A program made the translations under genes and the position numbers. Positions 42,740-56,191 of a stretch of 64,000 nt of DNA are shown here, piece by piece. The DNA comes from Azonexus hydrophilus (lineage in GTDB: Bacteria > Pseudomonadota > Gammaproteobacteria > Burkholderiales > Rhodocyclaceae), in contig NZ_MTHD01000002.1 of NCBI RefSeq assembly GCF_001956855.1, positions 682,001 through 746,000 of the forward strand, given 5' to 3'. Below the pieces are notes generated by a model. That model did no database searches, had not been told where the DNA came from, and worked only from the letters and a program-made list of their open reading frames with translations. Positions within the stretch are counted from its first letter, which is position 1. Each line of letters starts with the position of its first letter.

Positions 42740-43504
42740 CGACATCCCCAGCGGCAGGCAGGCGTCCTGGCAGCCGACGACGCGCTCGATGACGGCGCGG
42801 ACACGGCCCATGGCTTCGTGCAGCACATGCTCCAGGCTTTCAAAATGAATGCCGTTGGCGCTGCTGCCACGCCCTGCCGCATGGTTGGCGATGACGCTGA
42901 TGGCCGCATACGGCACGCCCAGTTCGCGCGCCAGTACCGCTTCCGGCATGCCGGTCATGCCGACGATGTCGGCGCCGTCGCGTTCCAGGCGGTTGATCTC
43001 CGCCGCTGATTCGAGACGCGGCCCCTGCGTGGCGGCATAAACGCTGCCGATCTTCACCGGAATGCTCAAACCGCTGGCCGCCTCGGCTATGCGCCGGGAC
43101 AAATCGGCATCGTAGGGGTCGGTGAAATCAACATGGGTCACCGGCGAGCCGACGCCGTCGAAGAAGGTCGACTTGCGACCCCAGGTGTAATCGATGATCT
43201 GGTCCGGCAGCACGATGTCGCCCGGCTGCAGGTCGGCACGGATGCCGCCGACCGAAGCCACGGAAATGATGCCGGTGACTTCGTGGTGGTGCAGCGCCCA
43301 CAGGTTGGCGCGGTAATTGACCATGTGCGGCGGAATGCTGTGGCCGTAGCCATGGCGCGGCAGGAAGACTGCCGGTTTGCCGCAGATCTGGCCGAAGACC
43401 AGCGCGCCCGAGGGCTCGCCGAACGGGGTACGGACAACTTCGCGATGGGAAACGTCGAGATTGGACAGGGTCGTCAGACCGCTGCCGCCAATGATTGCCA
43501 GCAT
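42734..43504 (-). CDS. mtnP: S-methyl-5'-thioinosine / thioadenosine phosphorylase
   Basis: 256 aa purine nucleoside phosphorylase family. IIGGSGLTTL near 4-13 with phosphate-binding Gly/Ser, FLPRHGYGHSIPPHMVNYRA near 48-67, and TQGPRLESAAEI with GMTGMPEAVLARE near 165-195. Salvages the methylthio-nucleoside by-product of polyamine synthesis; a spermidine-synthase-like gene is also in the window (62644). Proteobacterial members near hpt often act on methylthioinosine, but the substrate is not certain. GGAG precedes the ATG; the methyltransferase stop lies 1 nt before it. Confidence 0.88.
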   Translation of the reverse strand: MLAIIGGSGLTTLSNLDVSHREVVRTPFGEPSGALVFGQICGKPAVFLPRHGYGHSIPPHMVNYRANLWALHHHEVTGIISVASVGGIRADLQPGDIVLPDQIIDYTWGRKSTFFDGVGSPVTHVDFTDPYDADLSRRIAEAASGLSIPVKIGSVYAATQGPRLESAAEINRLERDGADIVGMTGMPEAVLARELGVPYAAISVIANHAAGRGSSANGIHFESLEHVLHEAMGRVRAVIERVVGCQDACLPLGMSV

Positions 43505-43505
43505 G

Positions 43506-44201
43506 TTATTGACTCCGGATGGCCAGCAGTGAAGCCAGCGTTGGTACCACGTGCCTGAGCGCGGGGCGGGATTGATGCACCTGTCCTGCGCTGGCGATGG
43601 TGTCGCCCAGCTTGCGGTACAGCGCGTTGCCGCGTGTTGCGGTAAACGGCAGCCCGGACAGGGTTTTTTCGAGATGATAACGGACCAGGGTATCGCGACC
43701 AATATCCTTGGCCTGCCAGGGAATCGCCGTGCGGTCGACGAGATGCAGGGCGCGCACGCCCGGCAGGCTGGCCGCCAGTTCGGCGACCGCCCGGTGAATG
43801 CGTTCGCGGTAGGCAACCACCGCCCGACCGCCGTCGACCGGCGTCGCCCCGGTCATTTCGGCTGGTGCGCCAAGCAGCCAGCAGACGACGGTTTCCGGGG
43901 CGAATGCCTCGATCTGCGCCAGTTGCCCGGCCGTCAGCGCACTGACGTCGGCCTGCAGGAAGCTGGCGGCGGCGGCACGGCCACGCGCCAGCTCAAGGCA
44001 TTCGGCGAGATGATCGAGAACCAGCACCGACAACCCGCGCGCGAGCAGCGCTTCGCTGCCGAAACCCGGACCACAGCCGATTTCCAGCACCCGCGTGCCC
44101 GGCACCAGTGATGCCATCCACGCGTAATCACCGGCGCGGGCGTAGGCTTCACCCTCTGCCGTCCAGTAGCCGAGAAACCCGGCAACCGAGCCTTCGCTCA
44201 C
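43506..44201 (-). CDS. SAM-dependent class I methyltransferase (231 aa)
   Basis: Motif I VLEIGCGPGFGSEALLARG near 41-59 and an acidic end of the second strand (VLVLDH). The rest does not match a named family that I recognise; the helical C-terminal part (RYHLEKTLSGLPFTATRGNA) is unusual. GTG start overlaps the hpt stop (GTGA) and the stop abuts mtnP, so it is embedded between two purine-salvage genes and might act on a related metabolite. Substrate unknown. Confidence 0.75.
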   Translation of the reverse strand: MSEGSVAGFLGYWTAEGEAYARAGDYAWMASLVPGTRVLEIGCGPGFGSEALLARGLSVLVLDHLAECLELARGRAAAASFLQADVSALTAGQLAQIEAFAPETVVCWLLGAPAEMTGATPVDGGRAVVAYRERIHRAVAELAASLPGVRALHLVDRTAIPWQAKDIGRDTLVRYHLEKTLSGLPFTATRGNALYRKLGDTIASAGQVHQSRPALRHVVPTLASLLAIRSQ

Positions 44202-44745
44202 GCAGCTTCCTTTTTCGCGTAGATCGCCGGCAGATTGCGCCAGGCGCCGCCGGCATCCATGCCGTAACCGAAGACGAAACGATCCGGCACCGCCAGGCCG
44301 ACGAAATCGGCTGCCAGCGGCTTGTTCCTGCCATTCAGCTTGTCGGCGAAAACCGCCGTCAGCACCTCGCTGGCGCCCATGCGCAGCAGGCTTTCCTTGA
44401 CGGCCGCCAGCGTCACGCCCTCGTCGAGAATGTCGTCGACGACCAGCACCGTGCGATCCTTGACCGGCGTCCACGGCGCCGTCCGCCAGGAAATCTTGCC
44501 GCCCTGGGTTTCCGGCCCGTAACGCGTCGCGTGCAGGTAATCGAAATCGAGCGGAAAATCGAGCTTGGCCAGCAGTTGACCGCAAAAGACCACGCCGCCG
44601 GTCATCACGCACAATACCAGCGGATAGCTTTCCGCCAGGCGTTGCCTGATCTCGTCGGCAACCTTGTCGAGCGCCGCCTGGACAGCCTGTTCGGAATGAA
44701 TCAGATCGGCATCGGCCAGCATGGCCCGCGCTTGTTGTGTATCCA

Positions 44746-44749
<4 letters not shown>
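44198..44749 (-). CDS. hpt: Hypoxanthine(-guanine) phosphoribosyltransferase
   Basis: 183 aa type I PRTase. PRPP motif [19 protein letters not shown] near 101-119 and [13 protein letters not shown] near 47-59. Recycles hypoxanthine/guanine, which fits mtnP two genes on (methylthioinosine phosphorolysis releases hypoxanthine). Overlaps galU by ATGA. Confidence 0.92.
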
Positions 44750-49323
<4,574 letters not shown>

Positions 49324-49327
<4 letters not shown>

Positions 49328-52300
49328 GCATCCCTCATCTTCAAGGCTTCTTCGATATCCACTTCCACCACGCGTGATACCCCGGATTCCTGCATGGTGA
49401 CGCCGACCAGTTGTTCGGCCATTTCCATCGCGATTTTATTATGGGAAATAAACAGGAACTGTGTATTTCCGGACATCTTTTTAACCATACTGCAAAAACG
49501 CTCGGTATTCGAGTCGTCCAGCGGCGCATCCACCTCGTCGAGCAGGCAGAACGGCGCCGGATTCAACTGGAACATCGAGAATACCAGCGCAATGGCCGTC
49601 AGCGCCTTTTCGCCGCCGGACAGCAGGTGAATGGTTGAATTCTTCTTGCCCGGCGGCTGGGCGATGACCTGCACGCCGGCATCGAGGATTTCCTCACCGG
49701 TCATCACCAGTTCGGCGCGACCGCCACCGAACAGTTCCGGGAAAAGTTGCCCGAAATGGCCGTTGACCGTATCAAAGGTGTTTTTCAGCAGATCGCGGGT
49801 TTCGCGGTCGATGCGGCGGATGGCATTTTCCAGCGTTTCCATCGCCTCGTTCAGGTCGGCCGCCTGCATGTCGAGGTAGCCCTTGCGCTCGGTCGCGGTA
49901 TCCAGTTCCTGCAGCGCCGCCATGTTGACCGCACCGAGTTCGGCGATGGCATTGCCGAGCCGGGTGATTTCGCCCTGCAGGCTGGCCGGCCTGGCATTGC
50001 CGATTTCCGGGGCCAGCGCGGCCTCGTCGGCACCGGCTTCGAGCAATTGCTGGGCAAACTGCTCGGTGCTCAGCGCCGCCGCCTGCTCCTTCAGCTTGAG
50101 GTCGCCGATGCGCACGCGCAAGGGTTCCAGGCCCTGTTCGATGCGCAGGCGCTGTTCCTCGAAACCGCGCAGTGCATTGGTCGCCGATTCCAGCGCGTCG
50201 CGCCGGGCGGCCAGCGCCTTTTCCGCCGCCTGCCGGGCTTCCAGCGCCTGCTGCAACTGTTCTTCCATGATGTCGGCCGGCGCCGCTTCGACCTGCTCGG
50301 CGCAGGCGGCGCGGTCGCGTTCGATGCGCGTCAGCTCACGCTGCGCCAGCGCCTGCTGGGCGAAGATGTCCTGCAGCTTGCCTTCGGCTTCGCGCGCCGA
50401 AAACTGCGCCTCGCGCAGCGCCCGGTCGAGATCGGCGTTGCGCTCGCGTTCGGCGCGCACGGCACGCTCGCACTCGTCGAGCCGTGACTGGGCACCGGAA
50501 ACCAGCACGCGGATACGGCCCAGACCGTCGCGGATTTCCTCGATGCGCTCGTCGGCCGCCATCTCGCGTTCGCGCTCGCCCTCTTCTTCCTCGGCCAGTT
50601 CGGCCAGCTGCTCGGCGATGCGCTCCTTCTGCTCGTTGTAGCGGGCCAGCGCCTGCGACAGCTTCAGCACTTCGAGCTGGACGTGATGCACGCGCTGCTG
50701 GCGGTCGGTGACGTACTGGCGGGTTTCGTCGATTTCTTCCTGCTTGTCGGAGAACTGCTCGTCGAACATTTCCGCCTGCTCGCGCAGGCTTTCGCTGCGT
50801 TCCTCGGCCAGCGCGATACCCTCGGCCAGCGCTTCGATCTCGCGCTGGCGTTCGAGCAGGCCGTGTTCGCCCTGATCCGGAGCAAAGAAGGTGACGCTGC
50901 CGCGCGTCAGCAGGTCGCCGCCGCGGGTGACGATGACGCCGCCGGGCGGCAAGGCCTCGCGCATCACCAGCGCCGCCGCCAGCGTCTCGGCGGTACGCAC
51001 GCTGCCCAGCCAGTCGGCGAGCGCGGCGCGTACCCGTTGATCATCGCTGCGCACACGATCAAGCAGCGTTTCTGCAGTCGAATTTGTGCTCCCCCGCCCG
51101 TCGACCGCAGAATTGCCGAGCATCACCGACAGCCGCGCTTCCGGCCGGTCGTGCAGCCAGGCGTCGAGCTTGGCCGGATCGTCGCAGGCGATTGCCGACA
51201 AGCGCTCGCGCAGCACCGCTTCGACCGCCTCTTCCCAGCCGGCTTCGACATGGATCTGCTGCCACAACGGCGGCGCGTTCTCCAGGTCGTGGCGGCGCAG
51301 CCATTCCGGCAGCTTGCCGGCCGCTTGCGTCTTCGCCTGCATCTGTTCGAGCGCAGCCCGGCGCGCCTGACCGGCGGCCAGTTCACGCTCCAGCCGCTGC
51401 AGCTCGCCCTGCACCGCCTTGCGTTTGCTGTCGAGTTGCGGGATTTCTTCCTGCAATTGCTGCAGGTGTTCCTGGTCGCCGGCCAGTTCCTCACGCAGCA
51501 GTTCGAGTTCTTCTTCCTTCTCGGCCACCGCCAGCTCGTCCGGCGCGTCGCCAAAGGTTTCGTCGCGCAACCGTTCGCGCCGCTGGATGATCGCCTGCAG
51601 CGCGCGCTGGGCGTGGGCCTTGTTGGTCAGTTCGACTTCCAGCTTCTGCTCGCCGTTGGTCGTGCGCGTCTTCAAGCGCTGCAGTTCGTCCTGCGCCTGC
51701 GCGTGATCTTCCTCGACCTGCGGCGCCAGGTTCATCTGCGCGTGCAGGCGCTCCTCGGCTTCATCGACGCGCAGCCGGGTGATTTCCTGGGTTTCTTCCC
51801 ATTTCTCGCGGTCGACCGCAAGTTTTTCGGCATTTTGCGTCCAGTGGGCGAGTTCGTCCTCCAGCTGCACCAGCCGCGCTTCCAGCTGGCTGCGCGATTC
51901 GCGCCGATGACGGATTTCCGCTTCGAGCCGCGCGACTTCGGCATTGGCCGCGTACATCTCGCTCTGCGCGTTGTGCAGCGCGTCGCCGGCGGCAAAGTGC
52001 GCCTCGCGCGTTTCCTCGGCTCGTGCCTCGGTTTCGCGCAACGCAGCGCTCTGCGCTTCCAGTTCGGTCGTCGCCCGCTCGACTTCCAGCGCCAGGCGCT
52101 GGCGCTCGGCCTCGGCTTCGCGCTTCTTCAACAGCCACAGCAACTGCTGGCGCTGCACCAGTTGCTCGTTCAGCGCGTGATAGCGCCGCGCCACCTCGGC
52201 CTGCGACTCCAGCCGCTCCATCTGGTGACCGAGTTCCTGGCGGATGTCCTCGACGCGCAGCAGGTTTTCCCGGGTGTCTTCAAGCCGCCCCTGCGTTTCC

Positions 52301-52833
52301 TTGCGCCGTTCCTTGTAACGGGTGACGCCGGCTGCTTCTTCGAGGAAGACGCGCAGGTCGTCCGGGCGCGCCTCGATGATGCGCGCGATCATGCCCTGGC
52401 CGATGATCGCATAAGCGCGCGGCCCCAGCCCGGTGCCGAGGAACAGGTCGGTGATGTCCTTGCGCCGGACCTTCAGGTTGTTGATGAAATAGTCCGACTG
52501 GCCCTGCCGCGTCAGCGTCCGCTTGACCGATAGCTCGGTGTACTGCGACCACTGACCAAGCGCCCGGCCGAGCAGGTTCTCGAAGATCAGTTCGACCGAG
52601 GCGCGCGACACCGGCTTGCGGTTGCTCGAGCCATTGAAGATGACGTCCATCATCGACTCGCCGCGCAATTCGGACGCCTTCGACTCGCCCAGCACCCAGC
52701 GCACGGCGTCCATGATGTTGGACTTACCGCAACCGTTCGGCCCGACGACGCCGACCAGTTGCCCGGGCAGGGAAACGGAGGTCGGATCGACGAAAGACTT
52801 GAAGCCGGCGAGTTTGAGTTTGGTCAGGCGCAT
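49324..52833 (-). CDS. smc: Chromosome segregation protein SMC
   Basis: 1169 aa, normal length. N-terminal head with Walker A GPNGCGKSNIMDAVRW near 32-47, two long coiled coils flanking a hinge near 510-640, and a C-terminal head with signature LLSGGEKALTAIALVF near 1070 and Walker B FCLLDEVDAPLDD near 1095. Organises the chromosome with ScpAB (not in the window). The upstream gap 52834-52918 contains a TATCAT -10-like box on the minus strand. Confidence 0.97.
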
Positions 52834-52918
52834 GCGCGGTCACGGCGGGACGACATGCCCGCCTCATTGGGGGCCGTATGATAGCATCGTCGCCGCTGAT
52901 CCCCGGCGCCGCGGCAAC

Positions 52919-53947
52919 TTACCGGTCCAGGCGATAAAGCCTGACCGCATTGCCTGATGCCACGGCGCTCCTGACCGGCTCCGGCAAGGACTCGACCAGC
53001 ATGCGCAAGTTCGCCAAGCCCTCCTCGCTGCTTCCCCGACTGATCCCGTTATGGTCGTAAAACGAATCGCTCCCCAGCATGAAACGCTCGGGATAACGCA
53101 GGATCAGTTCCTGCCATTGCGCCTTCAGCTTCCCTTCCGGGTCGATCGCCGCCGCTGGATTCGGCCCGCCTCGATTGAGGCGGAAACTCATGTACAGGTT
53201 GGGAAAGGCATCAAGCAATGCAGCCACCCGCTTTGGCTGCCGGTTCAGCAAAGGTTCGAAGCCAACGTGCGACCAGATGATTTTCGCTTGCCGGTTATGG
53301 GCGAGAAAGCGCTTGAAGGGCTCGGCGTTGGCCTCCAGCTTCGCCGGGTTCAGCGGATTGGGGCGCAGCACTTCCGGCAGCGGCATGTCTTCCGGCACCA
53401 GATCGAAATGCAGGTCAACCGGCATATTCAACTCGGCGGCGATATCGGCCAGTTGCAGCAACAGCGGATGGTCTGCAGGCACCGATTCGTAGGCATGCTG
53501 ACTGCCCATCGCCGGAATCGATACATGATGAATCGCGATCTCGCCAAAACCCACTGCCCCCGCAGCGACCACGGCGTCGGCCTGCGCCCGGAAGCTGGCC
53601 TTCTTCGCCGCATCGACAGACGCTGCCGGCGTTTCGTGGATCATGATGTTCAGACGAGAACCGCCAAGCAGCGCAAAACGCTGCGGATGCTGACGAACGA
53701 CAAAGGCCATGTCATCAATGTCGTAGTAGGTTCTGGCGCTGGCGCTGACGATCGGCGGCGGCATCAGCAGGGAACGGCCGATGCCGTGCTTGTCCATGAT
53801 CGCCAGCGCGGTGCGCAGCGACCCCTCGGGATCGCGCGTCGGTGCCAGCTGGAAATGCATGTGGGTATCGATCATCTCGGCAGACGATACCGCTGCCGGT
53901 ATGGAGACACCGATCAGCAAAGTCAGAAACAGAGTTCGAATATTCAT
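52919..53947 (-). CDS. Exported amidohydrolase-family protein (342 aa)
   Basis: Signal peptide at residues 1-22 (MNIRTLFLTLLIGVSIPAAVSSA). The mature part starts with the metal motif MIDTHMHF (HxH). Further metal or catalytic candidates are DLHFDL near 170 and IIWSHVGFEP near 235, and MLGSDSFYDH near 292 supplies the C-terminal Asp. This is the Amidohydro_2 TIM-barrel layout (lactonase/decarboxylase type), but secretion is unusual for it. Substrate unknown. GGGGAAAAG before the ATG at 53947 is part of a CCCCGGTCGACCGC motif. Confidence 0.75.
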   Translation of the reverse strand: MNIRTLFLTLLIGVSIPAAVSSAEMIDTHMHFQLAPTRDPEGSLRTALAIMDKHGIGRSLLMPPPIVSASARTYYDIDDMAFVVRQHPQRFALLGGSRLNIMIHETPAASVDAAKKASFRAQADAVVAAGAVGFGEIAIHHVSIPAMGSQHAYESVPADHPLLLQLADIAAELNMPVDLHFDLVPEDMPLPEVLRPNPLNPAKLEANAEPFKRFLAHNRQAKIIWSHVGFEPLLNRQPKRVAALLDAFPNLYMSFRLNRGGPNPAAAIDPEGKLKAQWQELILRYPERFMLGSDSFYDHNGISRGSSEEGLANLRMLVESLPEPVRSAVASGNAVRLYRLDR

Positions 53948-53956
53948 CTTTTCCCC

Positions 53957-53968
53957 GGTCGACCGCAA
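53957..53968. repeat. GGTCGACCGCAA motif copy (one of many)
   Basis: Copy of the recurring palindrome-based motif, here just upstream of the amidohydrolase start and touching its ribosome-binding site. Other copies of GGTCGACC begin at 10142, 16672, 18339, 23885, 27077, 27529, 48442 and 51810. Confidence 0.7.
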
Positions 53969-54036
53969 TAATGGTCGGCACATCCTAGCGCTTGCCGGGC
54001 TATCTGAAAATCAGGGCCGTACGATCGTTCAGGTAC

Positions 54037-54891
54037 TCAAGCGTTTTCTTCCTCTGCCAGCAATTCACCGTAACGCACGGAGATGAGGCTTTCGACGGCA
54101 CGGGTCAGATCATGGCCGGCCAGACGCTGGCCGAGATCGCGCACCGTCGTCATGAATTCGTCTTCGCTGAACCCCGCCGCCGTAGCCATCTGCAGCCACA
54201 GCGAGCGTTGCGGAGAAATGGTGGGTTCCGGCATCTCCAGGCCGGCGGCCGCCCAGCGCTCCTGCCAGACCGACGGCACCGACTGCGCATTGATGTCGAT
54301 GATCTTCGTGTCGGGCACTGGCTCCTCGACAACCTCCGGCAGCAAGTCGGGGTTTTCATGGCCGAGGCGGGCCATCGCGTTGCTGACGTCGAATTCCCGC
54401 TGCACATCGGCTTCGCTCATCGGCGCCTTCCAGCCCACCATCTGCACGCGCATGCCGAGATTCATCAGCAGGTTGAAACGGGCCGACTGCTCGCTGTCCA
54501 TGTTGGCGTGCCCATTGGCCGACAAACTGCGCATTTCCTCGCGAAAGCCGTCGAGCAGGGCCTGGTTTTCCGGCAGCAGGGGCAAGCCCAGCGGACCGTC
54601 GCCACCCAGCACGCCCTGCGCCTTGTTGGCCGCCAGACGACTCATCGCCTCATCGATGACATCGGCCGGGAAATCCTTGGTGAACCATTCCCTGACCGCC
54701 TGCGGCAAAGGAATGCCGGTCGTTTTTGCCGCTGCGTCATTTTTTTGCGCCTCCCGCGCTGCCGCGGAGATGGTCACGCTGTCAGCGCTGCTCGCTGCCG
54801 CCGCAGCCACCGGCGCGACCGCTGCCGCGCGCTGCGTCGCCAGACTGCGGAAAAGATCGGTACTTCCCTGCACACGTGTAATCGACAACAT
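54037..54891 (-). CDS. Hypothetical protein (284 aa)
   Basis: No family recognised. Residues 1-60 are low-complexity Ala/Ser (AAAVAPVAAAAASSADSVTI, AAREAQKND), which resembles the disordered N-termini of secreted flagellar-type proteins. No signal peptide or membrane segment. The remainder is acidic and helical with an MxxLGMRVQMVGWKAPMSEAD segment and an acidic tail (LLAEEENA). I chose ATG 54891, with GAGGGAG upstream at 8 nt, over a TTG 2 codons earlier. Divergent from the ParB-like gene. Compositionally like the host, so not an obvious recent import. Confidence 0.6.
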   Translation of the reverse strand: MLSITRVQGSTDLFRSLATQRAAAVAPVAAAAASSADSVTISAAAREAQKNDAAAKTTGIPLPQAVREWFTKDFPADVIDEAMSRLAANKAQGVLGGDGPLGLPLLPENQALLDGFREEMRSLSANGHANMDSEQSARFNLLMNLGMRVQMVGWKAPMSEADVQREFDVSNAMARLGHENPDLLPEVVEEPVPDTKIIDINAQSVPSVWQERWAAAGLEMPEPTISPQRSLWLQMATAAGFSEDEFMTTVRDLGQRLAGHDLTRAVESLISVRYGELLAEEENA

Positions 54892-54991
54892 GGACAAGCT
54901 CCCTCGAAGTGCAATTCTGATGACCGCTTACAGCAAGGCTCATGCCATCCGGAATGCACCGGACTTGAAAAAAGTCACGAAAGGAACGACC

Positions 54992-55054
54992 ATGCTGCCC
55001 CCTCGCCGACCATGCTGCGGCCGCCCGACACACCTCATCAAGAAACACCCATGA
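54992..55054 (+). CDS. 20-codon upstream ORF coupled to the ParB-like gene
   Basis: ATG at 54992 has a strong AAAGGAACGACC ribosome-binding site. The peptide is MLPPRRPCCGRPTHLIKKHP and its TGA overlaps the ParB-like ATG (ATGA at 55051-55054). The ParB-like gene has no clear site of its own. This suggests a translated leader ORF that feeds ribosomes to the main gene. Too short to claim a function for the peptide. Confidence 0.4.
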   Translation: MLPPRRPCCGRPTHLIKKHP

Positions 55055-55914
55055 CCTTCAAGAACAGCCCGGCCCAATTCCAGATCGTCGATCCCGCCCT
55101 GCTCCTGCCCGACGCCGGGCATCCGCGCCGCAACATCGAGGCCGACAGCCTGAAGGGCCTGGTCAACTCGATCGGCAAGATGGGCCTGATCCATCCCATC
55201 GTCGTCCGCCCGGCCGCCGCTGGCCGGTACACGGTGATTGCCGGCGAACGTCGCCGGCAGGCCGCGCTGCTGGCCGGTGAAACCGCCGTACCGGTGGTGA
55301 TCCGCGATTGCGCCGCCGACGCCGCGCTGGAAGTTCAGGTGTTCGAGAACATGGGTCTGGGCGTGCGCAGCGCGCTGGAACCGCGCGACATGGCCGGCGC
55401 CATTCAGGCCATCGCCACCCGTTTCGAAAACACCGAAGCCGCCGCCGAACACTTCGCCCGGCCGCCAACCTGGCTGAATCAGGCCACCGCCGCCGCCAAT
55501 CTGTCTGAGAAAGTCAGCACCCTGCTCGAAACCGGCAAGATTTCGAGTACCGGCACCGCGCTGAAAATCGAAAAACTGGCGAAAAAGGACGAAGCCCGCG
55601 CCGAATCGCTGATCGATGAAATCGAGCAATTGCCGGAAGGTGAAAAAACCGCGAAAAAGCTCGTCGACCGCGCAATTGCCGAAACCAGCCGCCGCCGCAA
55701 GGCCGATGCGCCGGATGTTGCCGTGATCGAAGCAGGTAGTGCGACGCCGCCCTGGGAAGCTGAATCCGTACCAGCCACCCCGCGCAGCCGGGTCAATCCG
55801 GGCAAGGTCAGGAAAGTGGCGGAATTGCTCGGCCTCAGCGACGGCGACGAGGAAGAAATCCTGGTCCGTCTGATCGACGAATTCCTGGCACTGAAAAGTG
55901 CTGACGCCGGCTAG
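55051..55914 (+). CDS. ParB/Spo0J-family nuclease-fold protein, orphan (287 aa)
   Basis: ParB N-terminal domain: LLPDAGHPRRNIEADSLKGL near 14-33, MGLIHPIVVRP near 41-51, and the CTP-binding-type motif TVIAGERRRQAALLAG near 59-74. A helical central part could hold an HTH (residues 130-175). No parA gene is adjacent, so this is probably not the chromosomal parAB pair; it may be a plasmid- or element-derived regulator. Its 3' end overlaps the convergent HicB-like gene by 4 bp. An in-frame ATG at 55012 is an alternative start. Confidence 0.8.
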   Translation: MTFKNSPAQFQIVDPALLLPDAGHPRRNIEADSLKGLVNSIGKMGLIHPIVVRPAAAGRYTVIAGERRRQAALLAGETAVPVVIRDCAADAALEVQVFENMGLGVRSALEPRDMAGAIQAIATRFENTEAAAEHFARPPTWLNQATAAANLSEKVSTLLETGKISSTGTALKIEKLAKKDEARAESLIDEIEQLPEGEKTAKKLVDRAIAETSRRRKADAPDVAVIEAGSATPPWEAESVPATPRSRVNPGKVRKVAELLGLSDGDEEEILVRLIDEFLALKSADAG

Positions 55915-56129
55915 TCTTCGTCGTTTTCGGCCAGCTCGCGCTCGGCTGCCATGATCGCTGCTTCGGCATTGCGTTCGAAATGGAGCTCGATCGCCTCGCG
56001 CAGGTTGGCCACGGCCTCGGCATCGGTTTCCCCGTCGCTGACGATGTCCAGGTCGGCACAACGGGCGATGAACATTCCGTCCTCAGGGTAAACTTCGTAT
56101 TTGATCGTGAAACGTTTGGCGTCGTTCAT
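55911..56129 (-). CDS. HicB-like antitoxin-family protein, orphan (72 aa)
   Basis: RNase H-like HicB fold: KYEVYPEDGMFIARCADLDIVSDGETDAEAVANL (read in parts) followed by REAIELHFERNAEA, the usual HicB core. It has no C-terminal HTH and no hicA toxin gene on either side, so it is more likely a stand-alone HicB-like protein than half of an active toxin-antitoxin pair. Start ATG at 56129 without a clear Shine-Dalgarno. Confidence 0.7.
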   Translation of the reverse strand: MNDAKRFTIKYEVYPEDGMFIARCADLDIVSDGETDAEAVANLREAIELHFERNAEAAIMAAERELAENDED

Positions 56130-56191
56130 GGCAGATAGCGGCAAAAAAACGAAAGTCGCGGATTATCGGCCAGCCTCCGGGAGGCGGCAAG

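Noticed and set aside
55051-56129. ParB-like plus HicB-like genes as a partition or toxin-antitoxin module
   Set aside because: No parA and no hicA are present, and the two genes are convergent rather than co-transcribed.
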